From Secundilactobacillus folii (lineage in GTDB: Bacteria > Bacillota > Bacilli > Lactobacillales > Lactobacillaceae): 64,000 nt of DNA. The notes below the pieces were generated by a model. That model saw nothing but the letters and a program-made list of their open reading frames with translations. It ran no database searches and was not told where the DNA came from. Positions 57,135-64,000 of this stretch are shown here, piece by piece. The stretch is from contig NZ_WNJO01000001.1 of the NCBI RefSeq assembly GCF_009720675.1, forward strand, positions 124,001 to 188,000, in the 5' to 3' direction. How positions within the stretch are numbered: the stretch's first letter is position 1; each line of letters opens with the position of its first letter. The translations under genes were made by a program, and so were the position numbers.

Positions 57135-58161
57135 CCGTTTGTTTACTCCTTAATATTTCAAATAATCGAAACTGCCAAAATGCCACTTGCGTGTTGGACA
57201 ACTGGTTGAACTGCCAGTCGTCTAAGTTCTGAGTGGCAAACTGATCCGATAGCTCGTTTTGCAACTGCGGTGTTAAGAGTTTCTCATACGGAAATTGATC
57301 GACTGGTAGCATAATTGCGGCTTCCAAGAGATGTTCTTTAACCGTACTGACCTTCAAACGGCGCTGATGACCAATTTCTTCGAGTGCTTGACCTGCCTGA
57401 AACCGGTTTAAAGTATTCAGTGCACTTTCGCTGATTGGTTGGCGCGATAGACCCGCCAACAATGCCTTAACACTAGAGTCTGACTGAGCGCGTAAAAAGT
57501 GCACGAACTGGCACGCTAGATCAGTTAACATTAGGTGCGCTTCACTACTTGAAAGCCCATTTTGCTGGGCTAACTGCAGCAGAGTTTCGCCTGGTCGATC
57601 ATGGCCAACCAGCAAGCGACTAAAAAAGGTGGCCTCACGCACCGCCAACTGCTTCAAAAACCGAGTCAGTACGGCATTGAATTCAGCACTTAAGTCGGCG
57701 CTATAAAATTGCTGGTACCACTTCTTGATCATCTGTTTAACTGGCCAGGCAACCTGCAACGGATAATACTTTCGGGTTTGATAACTCTGCTCTGATACCA
57801 CTTGAGTAGCCAATAAAAAACGTTGCCAAAAGGTGTCTAAGTCAACCGTCAGCCGAACCGGCAGTGCCTTCGGCTGATACCGAGTCTGTCTGAGCACTTG
57901 CTGTCGCTCAGCTCCCTTTTTAGTCAACACCGCGTTCGTGTCTGTTACTGACAGCAAACCGTCATGCACCAAGCGTTCAACGTGGCCGTCCATTGTTTGA
58001 CGCGTCAGCTGCTTATCATATCCCAGCCATGCTAGCTGGTGGTAACGCATGCCCCAGTACAAAGTTGAAACCGTCCGCTTACCGATTAAAATATTTTCAA
58101 TCACTCGCAGACGCCGTGGTTTGGTTGGCGATAAGTAACCAATCAGTTCTGCCGCATCCAT
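57121..58161 (-). CDS. YpbB-like protein with helix-turn-helix C-terminus
   Basis: ATG 58161 is chosen for the AGGTG site 9 bases upstream; longer starts to 58239 lack one. 346 residues, mostly helical. The C-terminal part (about 255-310: SALNTLNRFQAGQALEEIGHQRRLKVSTVKEHL) matches the helix-turn-helix seen at the end of RecQ proteins (HTH_40). In many Firmicutes YpbB precedes recQ and overlaps it, as here, so a partner role with RecQ is likely but unproven. Confidence 0.82.
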   Translation of the reverse strand: MDAAELIGYLSPTKPRRLRVIENILIGKRTVSTLYWGMRYHQLAWLGYDKQLTRQTMDGHVERLVHDGLLSVTDTNAVLTKKGAERQQVLRQTRYQPKALPVRLTVDLDTFWQRFLLATQVVSEQSYQTRKYYPLQVAWPVKQMIKKWYQQFYSADLSAEFNAVLTRFLKQLAVREATFFSRLLVGHDRPGETLLQLAQQNGLSSSEAHLMLTDLACQFVHFLRAQSDSSVKALLAGLSRQPISESALNTLNRFQAGQALEEIGHQRRLKVSTVKEHLLEAAIMLPVDQFPYEKLLTPQLQNELSDQFATQNLDDWQFNQLSNTQVAFWQFRLFEILRSKQTDDQQ

Positions 58162-58278
58162 CGTTTCTTCACCTACCATCAAAGTCCGTTTGCAAACCAC
58201 CACTGGACTCCACAAAAGTCTGTTCTCATTTTCCCACACGCAGCAAGGACTGTCTAGTGACGATCAACAGCTAACAAT

Positions 58279-58312
58279 TAAAAAGATCCACGGCCGTTTA
58301 GCTGCAGATCTT
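58279..58312 (-). terminator. ribU terminator
   Basis: AAGATC pairs with GATCTT with an inner GC-rich helix, followed by TTTTTAATT on the minus strand. Confidence 0.65.
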
Positions 58313-58360
58313 CCTTCATTTTCGTCTAAAATGGATTAAATTCAGTTTTAATTACTACGC

Positions 58361-58948
58361 TCACAGCAGATCTGACTGCTGACGCAAGAAGTGCTTCATT
58401 CGGTCGGTGCACAACACAAATACCAGCCCAACCACAACGCCCTTGATCAAATTAAATGGTACTACACCAAACAATACCAGTTGCGCCAATGGCACGGTGA
58501 TCTTCATGCCCAAAACAGCCATGTACATCGGAATCAAAACGAGCCAGTTTAACAGTGCCATCACAATTGACAAAGTGATCGTTCCACCCACAACCCCTAA
58601 AACAAGTCTGGTCACAAGTTTTTTACCGGTAACGTGCTTCAAAACCAGGTAGATTGGCATCATAAAACTGACTGAAGCAATGAAATTAGCAACGACACCA
58701 ATTAAATTACCTAGGCCGACACCAGTGATCAGCCAGTATAACAGACCCTTGATCGCGGCAATTAAAATGCCTCCTACCGGGCCAAACATGACCATTCCTA
58801 AAAGAATCGGAATGTCAGAAAAATCAATTTTCATGTATGAGACCATCGGGATTATCGGAAACGAAATAAAGTAGAGCAAGTACGAAATACCAGCAAATAA
58901 CGACATGATCACAACTTGACGAATACTGAATGTTTGACTATGTTCCAT
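58361..58948 (-). CDS. ribU: Riboflavin ECF transporter S component RibU
   Basis: ATG 58948 follows GGGAGG by 9 bases; a frame extension to 59032 runs into the terminator and is not translated. 195 residues with six hydrophobic helices, the ECF S-component pattern ISFPIIPMVSYMKIDFSDIPILLG and GNLIGVVANF. It binds riboflavin and works with a shared EcfAAT energising module, not encoded here. The FMN riboswitch directly upstream confirms the vitamin. Confidence 0.94.
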   Translation of the reverse strand: MEHSQTFSIRQVVIMSLFAGISYLLYFISFPIIPMVSYMKIDFSDIPILLGMVMFGPVGGILIAAIKGLLYWLITGVGLGNLIGVVANFIASVSFMMPIYLVLKHVTGKKLVTRLVLGVVGGTITLSIVMALLNWLVLIPMYMAVLGMKITVPLAQLVLFGVVPFNLIKGVVVGLVFVLCTDRMKHFLRQQSDLL

Positions 58949-58994
58949 TAGAAATTCCTCCCAAAAGGCGGCCATCTTCATCCGAAAACCCAAA

Positions 58995-59038
58995 CAAAAA
59001 ACCGAATTAATTTTCTCCAGAGAAAAAACCAATTCGGT
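58995..59038 (-). terminator. Riboswitch-controlled terminator
   Basis: ACCGAATT pairs with AATTCGGT, and inside it GAGAAAA-like and TTTTCTC-like arms pair again around a 2-nt loop; six T follow on the minus strand. It lies between the FMN aptamer and the ribU start, so it should form when FMN is bound. Confidence 0.88.
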
Positions 59039-59063
59039 CGCACAATTTATTTGCGTTAACCCA

Positions 59064-59178
59064 ATCTTCTTTATACCAGACTTTACTGTCGGTCTCGGGA
59101 TTACACCGAGTCAACTACTTAACAAAGTAGGTCGCGGACTTTTACCGCCGGTCGGGAATTGCACCCTGCCCTGAAGAT
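59064..59178 (-). promoter_or_regulatory. FMN riboswitch (RFN element)
   Basis: Minus-strand consensus blocks occur in order: ATCTTCAGGGCAGGGTG, ATTCCCGACCGGCGGTAAAAG, TCCGCGACC, GACTCGGTG, GACCGACAGTAAAGTCTGG. The closing P1 helix pairs ATCTTC (59173-59178) with GAAGAT (59064-59069). The layout is the standard six-helix FMN aptamer, upstream of ribU. Confidence 0.96.
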
Positions 59179-59237
59179 GAAACCTTATTATTTAATTTAC
59201 AATAATAATTGTAAGGGGTTTACTTACAAATTGCAAG

Positions 59238-59966
59238 TCATTTGTCTAGCTTCACTAGTCGTTTCAGTTCCTTAACTTCGTCAGCCTTTAATTCGCGAAA
59301 GTCACCCGGCTGGACACCCTTTAGCGTCAAAAAGGCATAGCTTTCCCGTTTTAACTTGATCACCGAGTGGCCAACCGCTTGCAGCATCTTTTTCACCTGA
59401 TGGTTTTTACCCTCATGGATCGTAACTGAAACGATAGCTGTTTGTTTCTGTTGATCACTTGATAAAAGTTTTGACTTTGCCGGTGCTGTAACTTTACCCT
59501 CGATAGTCACCCCTTGACGAAGGTGTTTCAGCTCGTCATTAGTAGGAATGCCCTGGACTTTTGCGACGTAAGTTTTATCAACCTCGTATCGCGGATGGGT
59601 CAACTGATTAGCCAACTGACCGTCATTTGTTAGTAACAGCAGGCCAGTTGTGTCGTAATCCAACCGACCCACTGGATAGACCCGTTCTTTAACCTCGTCA
59701 TTGAGGAGGTCGATCACTGTTTTACGGTGCTTATCATCCGATACCGTTGACACGACCTGACGAGGTTTATTCATTAAAATATAGACTGGCGCTTCGGTTT
59801 GAATCGGCACTTCATCCACGGTCACATGGTCGTGGTGACCAACTTTGACTCCTAACTCAGTTACCGTCTCACCATTGACTTTCACGTGGCCAGCAGTGAT
59901 TAATTTTTCGGCACCTCGTCTGGACGCAACACCAGCGTGCGCCATGACTTTTTGCAATCGTTCCAT
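59238..59966 (-). CDS. rluB: Pseudouridine synthase RluB
   Basis: 242 residues. The S4 RNA-binding domain at the start (RLQKVMAHAGVASRRGAEKLI) is followed by the catalytic motif GRLDYDTTGLLLLTNDG with its Asp, and the C-terminal KNHQVKKMLQAVGH. It isomerises uridine in 23S rRNA helix 89 region by family function. The gene starts 3 bases after the scpB stop, and is the last of the xerD-ribT-scpA-scpB-rluB group. Confidence 0.94.
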   Translation of the reverse strand: MERLQKVMAHAGVASRRGAEKLITAGHVKVNGETVTELGVKVGHHDHVTVDEVPIQTEAPVYILMNKPRQVVSTVSDDKHRKTVIDLLNDEVKERVYPVGRLDYDTTGLLLLTNDGQLANQLTHPRYEVDKTYVAKVQGIPTNDELKHLRQGVTIEGKVTAPAKSKLLSSDQQKQTAIVSVTIHEGKNHQVKKMLQAVGHSVIKLKRESYAFLTLKGVQPGDFRELKADEVKELKRLVKLDK

Positions 59967-59969
59967 AGG

Positions 59970-60557
59970 TTATTTTTCCTCCGCATTAAGCTGTTTATTA
60001 AATCGTTTCATAAATAGGTCGCCAGAAGTAACTTCTTCCTCTGAGGTTTGGGCCTCGGGCAACGGTGGTAGGTCAGACAGATCATGTAAACCAAAGTAGT
60101 CCATGAAGTAGTCCGTTGTCTTATAAAGTTTCGGCCGCCCAGGAGTTTTCCGCCGGCCCGCTTCCGTGATCAACTGTCGAAGGAGCAGTTTATTAAGCGT
60201 CCCTGAGCTTTGAACCCCACGAATCTCGTCAATCTCGATTCGCGTGATCGGTTGGTTATACGCAATGATCGCCAAAACCTCCAGAGAGGCCTGAGAAAGT
60301 CCGGTGGAACTCGGTGCTTCAAAATACTGACTGACCGTATTGGCGAGGCTTTCCTTTGTTGCCAGACGAACCCGATCGCCACTCTTTAAAATAACTAGCG
60401 CGCAATCTTGGTCATTAGCGTATTTTTGATTGAGCTTTGTCAATGACTGATTGACCGCGGGGATCATCGAACCCGTCAACGTTGCTAATTCCTGAATGGT
60501 CAGACCAGATTCGCCACTCACAAAAAGCAGCGCCTCTAATTGTTGAATCTTTGTCAT
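59970..60557 (-). CDS. scpB: Segregation and condensation protein B
   Basis: 195 residues. Two winged-helix domains are evident: QLEALLFVSGESGLTIQEL at the start and LEVLAIIAYNQPITRIEIDEIRG near 95, with the GRPKLYKTTDYFMDYFGL segment later. It bridges Smc with ScpA in chromosome compaction. It overlaps scpA by 4 bases (ATGA), a translational coupling. Confidence 0.96.
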   Translation of the reverse strand: MTKIQQLEALLFVSGESGLTIQELATLTGSMIPAVNQSLTKLNQKYANDQDCALVILKSGDRVRLATKESLANTVSQYFEAPSSTGLSQASLEVLAIIAYNQPITRIEIDEIRGVQSSGTLNKLLLRQLITEAGRRKTPGRPKLYKTTDYFMDYFGLHDLSDLPPLPEAQTSEEEVTSGDLFMKRFNKQLNAEEK

Positions 60558-61309
60558 GCTTGAGCCCCCAAATTTGCCGGTTTGACCGTGATTGGCAGCA
60601 CCCGGTTGGGTTGATCGATAGCCACCTCATGCTGCTTCGTCATTTCTAGTAGGGCCAAAAAGGTGGTCACTAGTTCTTCCTTATCCGGTTGCTGATCAAA
60701 TAACTGACCAAATGGCACTGCCACCTTAACTTGACTTAGTTTGAACCGAATTTTTTTGATCTGGGTTTTGACAGTATACTGTTCAGCATGGATCAGCCGC
60801 ATCGGTAATTCCGGCTGACGCTGTCGTTGCAGCAGATCTACCAGCACCCGCTGAAGATCAGAAATCTTTAGACCTGGTGCAAGCTTACCTAAACGAATAC
60901 CGGCAGGAACAGCCATCTCAGGACGCGTAAAAAACTTTTGCCGCGCCTCAGATTGCTGTTTAAACCAGCTGGCTGCCTGTTTGTAGCGCTGGTATTGAAT
61001 CAGCTGACTGACCAGTTGATCCTGCATGTCAGCCAAGCTGGGTTCATCGTCATCATCAGCTGGTACTTCTGGTTCCGGCAACAATAACTTGGCCTTCATT
61101 TTCATGAGCGTCGCGGCCATTACAAAGTAGTCACCAGCGACATCGAGCTGATGGTCTTGCATCTGCCGTAAGGCTTTCATGTACTGATCAGTGATCGCCA
61201 CAATTGGAATATCGTAAATATCAATGGAGGCGGATTTGATCAAATGCAGTAACAGGTCCAGCGGCCCTTCAAAGTTTTGAACGTGAATCAACACTGGCTG
61301 TTCACTCAT
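60554..61309 (-). CDS. scpA: Segregation and condensation protein A
   Basis: ATG 61309 follows GGGAGG; 251 residues. The kleisin N-terminus VQNFEGPLDLLLHLIK, the YFVMAATLMKMKAKLLLPE segment near 65 and the winged-helix C-terminus (VTTFLALLEMTKQ) are present. It closes the Smc ring together with ScpB. It overlaps the ribT end by 8 bases. Confidence 0.96.
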   Translation of the reverse strand: MSEQPVLIHVQNFEGPLDLLLHLIKSASIDIYDIPIVAITDQYMKALRQMQDHQLDVAGDYFVMAATLMKMKAKLLLPEPEVPADDDDEPSLADMQDQLVSQLIQYQRYKQAASWFKQQSEARQKFFTRPEMAVPAGIRLGKLAPGLKISDLQRVLVDLLQRQRQPELPMRLIHAEQYTVKTQIKKIRFKLSQVKVAVPFGQLFDQQPDKEELVTTFLALLEMTKQHEVAIDQPNRVLPITVKPANLGAQA

Positions 61310-61658
61310 GTCGAGCCTCCCATCTGGCAATCACCGCCGTATTTTCCAACGTCCCCATAATGCGCTGATCAGGGTACATGTCCTGCAGTTCATCGAGGAT
61401 CGTGTTGGTCTGATTCTCATCTCTGACGGCCGGCGTTAAAGCAATCAGCCGCACAATGACAAACTTGGGCCGAATCTCAACGCCGACGATTCCTGAAAAA
61501 TCCTGGTTCATATCCTTCCAAAGCAGCAACTGGCGCGCATCACTATCTTGATACCACTGCAATTCTGCCTGTAAGCGATCGATCTTCTTCAACGTTGGTA
61601 CAAAGGAGAGCAGTCCCATTGCCACTTTTTCATAATCTGCTCGATATTTAAGTAACAA
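61302..61658 (-). CDS. ribT: RibT-like N-acetyltransferase
   Basis: TTG 61658 follows GGAGGG by 6 bases; a GTG 18 bases upstream overlaps that site. 118 residues. The start YRADYEKVAMGLLSF and the segment VIVRLIALTPAVRDENQ resemble RibT, a small GNAT protein that in Bacillus sits at the end of the riboflavin operon. No rib biosynthesis gene is adjacent here; in lactobacilli ribT is often found between xerD and scpA. Substrate unknown. Confidence 0.83.
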   Translation of the reverse strand: MLLKYRADYEKVAMGLLSFVPTLKKIDRLQAELQWYQDSDARQLLLWKDMNQDFSGIVGVEIRPKFVIVRLIALTPAVRDENQTNTILDELQDMYPDQRIMGTLENTAVIARWEARHE

Positions 61659-61677
61659 ATTGATCCCTCCTGTCACT

Positions 61678-62565
61678 TTATGCCCGTGGATGGGCTTTCC
61701 GATAAACCTCTGCTAAGCGTTTTTGAGAAATATGAGTGTAGATCTGAGTGGTCGAAATGTCTGAGTGCCCCAGAAGTTCTTGCACGATCCGTAAGTCCGC
61801 CCCGTTTTCCAAAATGTGGGTGGCAAATGAATGACGAAGTGTATGCGGCGTCACGTGCTTTCGAATCCCCGCAACACTCACGTAAGTTTGAATTTTTTGC
61901 CAAATACTCTGACGGCTCAAGCCACCGCCATGGGCATTTAAAAATAGGTATGGTGAGGTGCGCTGCTTGAGTAAGAACGGTCGACTCTGGTTCAAATAAC
62001 GGTTGATCCAGTCAATGGCTACGTCACCGATTGGAATAATGCGTTCTTTGTTGCCCTTACCGATGGTTTGAATCAGCCCCATTTCCAGGTGTAATTCACC
62101 CATTTTTAAATGCACGAGTTCACTGACCCGCAGACCAGTCGCATACATGACTTCTAATATCGCTCGGTCACGAATTCCGTATTTGTTAGTGGTATCCGGT
62201 GCAGCCAGTAAGGCAGTCACTTCTGCAACCGTTAAGACCTGCGGCAAAGGACGACCCTTCTTGGGCGCCTTAACCTCGGCCATTGGATCCACCTGAAGCC
62301 GTTCATTTTGAACCTGATACTGGAAAAAGCGACGTAACGTGGACACCATTCTGGTCACACTGCTACGCGCTTTACCCGCAGCTTGCTGTTGTTTAAGGAA
62401 GTTTAGAATCGTCAGCTGATCGACCTGCTTGATCTGACTGATTTTTTGCTGCTTCAAAAAAACCGCAAATTCCTGCAGGTCCAGTCGGTAAGACGCAATG
62501 GTGTTGGCTGATAAACCACGCTCGATCTTTAAATCGTGCAGGTAATCCTCAATCAGTTCGTCCAT
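61678..62565 (-). CDS. xerD: Tyrosine recombinase XerD
   Basis: ATG 62565 gives 295 residues, the normal XerD length (a GTG at 62574 is possible). N-terminal core-binding domain (ERGLSANTIASYRLDLQEF) and catalytic residues Arg in GLRVSELV, Lys in GKGNKERII, HTLRH, LGHSD and Tyr in QIYTHI. With XerC it resolves dimers at dif. It overlaps the end of cvfB by 17 bases. Confidence 0.95.
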   Translation of the reverse strand: MDELIEDYLHDLKIERGLSANTIASYRLDLQEFAVFLKQQKISQIKQVDQLTILNFLKQQQAAGKARSSVTRMVSTLRRFFQYQVQNERLQVDPMAEVKAPKKGRPLPQVLTVAEVTALLAAPDTTNKYGIRDRAILEVMYATGLRVSELVHLKMGELHLEMGLIQTIGKGNKERIIPIGDVAIDWINRYLNQSRPFLLKQRTSPYLFLNAHGGGLSRQSIWQKIQTYVSVAGIRKHVTPHTLRHSFATHILENGADLRIVQELLGHSDISTTQIYTHISQKRLAEVYRKAHPRA

Positions 62566-63451
62566 CGTGATCACGTCCCGCTTCTGTTAACCATAAGTAA
62601 CCGTCGTGCTGTGCAGCGAACCGTTCCTTCATCAAATGGCCAACGGCACGCTTAAATTGCCCCTTGCTGATCCCAAAATAATCCTGGATGTCCTCCGGGG
62701 CACTCTTATCTGTAAAATTGATTTTGCCCTCAGGAGCGTGCTGTAAAGTTGCCAGTAACATCAGCGCATCATCACCAATGGCTTCGTACGCCCGTGGACG
62801 CAAGGACAATTTCAAGGTACCATCCGGATACTGACTAATAACGCGAGCCTGAAGCTGCTGCCCCAGGCGCGGTTCTTGATCCCGTTCAGACGGGTCAATG
62901 AAGCCCAGGTGATAATCACTGGTGATCACCATTGTCCCAGCCAACTTTAGCCGGTAAGCAGTCGCCACCACGTCTTGGTTGTTCATCTTCTTAGTGACCG
63001 GCTGTGCAATGACGCGAAATAAGCCTTCGTCAGCTAAATCGCCCCACATCCGGCCCTTTTTATCCAGCTTAATGGCTAGCATCAATCGGTCACCCCGTTG
63101 TGGCCATAACGATGCCATTTCTGGCAGGTCGTCCAGTGAAACAACTAGGTCTTTATTAGGTAACCCAATGTTGACAAAGACACCTAGACCATGCTGGACA
63201 CGTACCACCTCACCAATAGCGTAGTGATCCACCATCACTTTGGGGGCGTTACGCGTCATTTGCAGGTGGTGACCTTCGTTTTCATACGCGAAGCCAGTGA
63301 AATGACTGCCATGCTTGAGTGGCTTTTTAATCTCTGTCTTATCCAATTGAAAAGTCAGTCCACTGACCTGCACAAAGTATTCCTTATCATTTTCATCAGT
63401 TACTTCCCCACTGATTAGTCGGCCAAGTAGCTGTTCTCCTTCATTATTCAT
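62549..63451 (-). CDS. cvfB: CvfB-like S1 RNA-binding protein (YitL family)
   Basis: ATG 63451 follows CGGAG; 300 residues. Successive S1-like beta-barrels (about 1-60, 65-130, 145-215: EVVRVQHGLGVFVNIGLPNKDLVV, GFIDPSERD) are followed by a C-terminal winged helix (ISKGQFKRAVGHLMKERF). In Staphylococcus CvfB binds RNA and influences virulence gene expression; in lactobacilli the role is not defined. It is the first gene of the xerD-rluB operon. Confidence 0.92.
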   Translation of the reverse strand: MNNEGEQLLGRLISGEVTDENDKEYFVQVSGLTFQLDKTEIKKPLKHGSHFTGFAYENEGHHLQMTRNAPKVMVDHYAIGEVVRVQHGLGVFVNIGLPNKDLVVSLDDLPEMASLWPQRGDRLMLAIKLDKKGRMWGDLADEGLFRVIAQPVTKKMNNQDVVATAYRLKLAGTMVITSDYHLGFIDPSERDQEPRLGQQLQARVISQYPDGTLKLSLRPRAYEAIGDDALMLLATLQHAPEGKINFTDKSAPEDIQDYFGISKGQFKRAVGHLMKERFAAQHDGYLWLTEAGRDHDGRTD

Positions 63452-63703
63452 CCTTGTAACTCCGTTCATTTAAGTTAACATACCTCATGATATTATCGCA
63501 CATATTGACATCAGGTGGTAGCGGTTTGTGAGCTAGGTATAAATTAAGTGATTTCAGTTCTGGCTACCCTTTATCATGAAGCTTAAGTTTTGAATGTCGT
63601 TAGTACACAATTCCAATTGCAATTCTCCGCTCGGTACTTGGTAACATCAAATAACATCAAACAATTAGGTGGATCGATAACTACAGATCAACTTTTACGA
63701 AAA
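63452..63703. promoter_or_regulatory. Intergenic region between pyk and cvfB
   Basis: About 250 bases without a convincing gene. It should hold the promoter of the cvfB-xerD-ribT-scpAB-rluB group. I saw no clear operator or hairpin other than the pyk terminator at its edge. Confidence 0.4.
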
Positions 63704-63730
63704 TAAAAAGCCCGGCACAAATGCCGAGCT
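63704..63730 (-). terminator. pyk terminator
   Basis: AGCTCGGCA pairs with TGCCGGGCT (one U-G) around a TTTG loop, followed by TTTTTATT on the minus strand. Confidence 0.85.
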
Positions 63731-63749
63731 CTTGAATCGTAAATTAAGT

Positions 63750-64000
63750 TTACAGTGCGTTTGAAGCACCATGGTAAACAACACCACGACGCGAATCAAC
63801 AGTGATCAATTCACCGTCAGAAATCTTGTCAGTTGCGCCTTCAGCACCAACAATAACTGGAATTCCCATGGAAATACCAACTACGGCAGCGTGTGAAGTT
63901 AACCCACCGTTTTCAACGATGATTGCGCTAGCCTTTTCAATGGCTGGCAAGTAGTCCTTGTCAGTGTTCTTAGTAACCAAGACACTACCTTCAGTAGTCT
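63750..64000 (-). CDS. pyk: Pyruvate kinase, C-terminal part (5' end outside window)
   Basis: Only the last ~83 codons are visible; the frame remains open to the window edge. They encode the extra C-terminal PEP-utilising-enzyme domain found in pyruvate kinases of Bacillus and lactobacilli: [26 protein letters not shown], with the His that in PEP synthases carries phosphate. In pyruvate kinase this domain is not catalytic. The product ends [11 protein letters not shown]. The call rests on this domain plus the lactobacillar context; another PEP-utilising enzyme is less likely. Confidence 0.82.
   Translation of the reverse strand, partial: TTEGSVLVTKNTDKDYLPAIEKASAIIVENGGLTSHAAVVGISMGIPVIVGAEGATDKISDGELITVDSRRGVVYHGASNAL

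Overview
The window looks like a chromosomal segment from a member of the Lactobacillaceae. The evidence is low-to-medium GC, strong GGAGG ribosome-binding sites, frequent TTG and GTG starts, and gene neighbourhoods typical of lactobacilli: xerC-hslV-hslU, parE-parC opposite plsY, folA-thyA, and xerD-ribT-scpA-scpB-rluB next to pyk. An oleate hydratase of the compact 564-residue lactobacillar type fits too. I cannot name the species from sequence alone. I saw no rRNA, tRNA, CRISPR array, complete insertion sequence or prophage.

Layout. (1) 1-3500: a translationally coupled carbamoyl-phosphate synthase-like pair in which the catalytic residues of all three active sites appear to be replaced and the large subunit is shortened. 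This is the most unusual object in the window. (2) 3.7-9.0 kb: RqcH (ribosome quality control), a MarR regulator, a DegV fatty-acid-binding protein and oleate hydratase. (3) 9.3-13.1 kb: a XerS-like tyrosine recombinase whose promoter carries a perfect LexA (SOS) operator, a large GT-C-like membrane protein and a PAP2 phosphatase. (4) 13.4-18.6 kb: folD, cardiolipin synthase, an unknown protein, a frameshifted aldo/keto reductase and a sugar O-acetyltransferase. (5) 18.6-20.1 kb: about 1.6 kb of AT-rich, largely non-coding, apparently decayed DNA with an orphan SOS box, inverted repeats and one gene remnant.

(6) 20.1-64 kb: a dense block, almost all on the minus strand, of core genes. It holds MsrB, glycerate kinase, PpaC and a LysR regulator, then topoisomerase IV (parE, parC) with plsY divergent. 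A mutarotase-like protein and a zinc alcohol dehydrogenase follow. Next is the rbgA-rnhB-dprA-topA-xerC-hslV-hslU cluster with a yozE-ypmS-ypmR-degV group, then folA-thyA, an ABC-F ATPase, cca, a YitT protein and a TPR protein. The last part holds HU, der, rpsA, cmk, a LysM protein, recQ with a YpbB-like partner, ribU under an FMN riboswitch, rluB-scpB-scpA-ribT-xerD-cvfB and the 3' end of pyk.

How the genes connect. DNA maintenance is heavily represented: three tyrosine recombinases (XerC, XerD, XerS-like), topoisomerases I and IV, ScpAB, HU, DprA, RecQ and RNase HII. Translation and ribosome assembly are represented by RbgA, Der, S1, RluB, CCA-adding enzyme, an ABC-F protein and RqcH. One-carbon and thymidylate metabolism (FolD, FolA, ThyA) is split over two loci. 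Convergent gene pairs are repeatedly separated by long, near-perfect hairpins that look like two-way transcription terminators.
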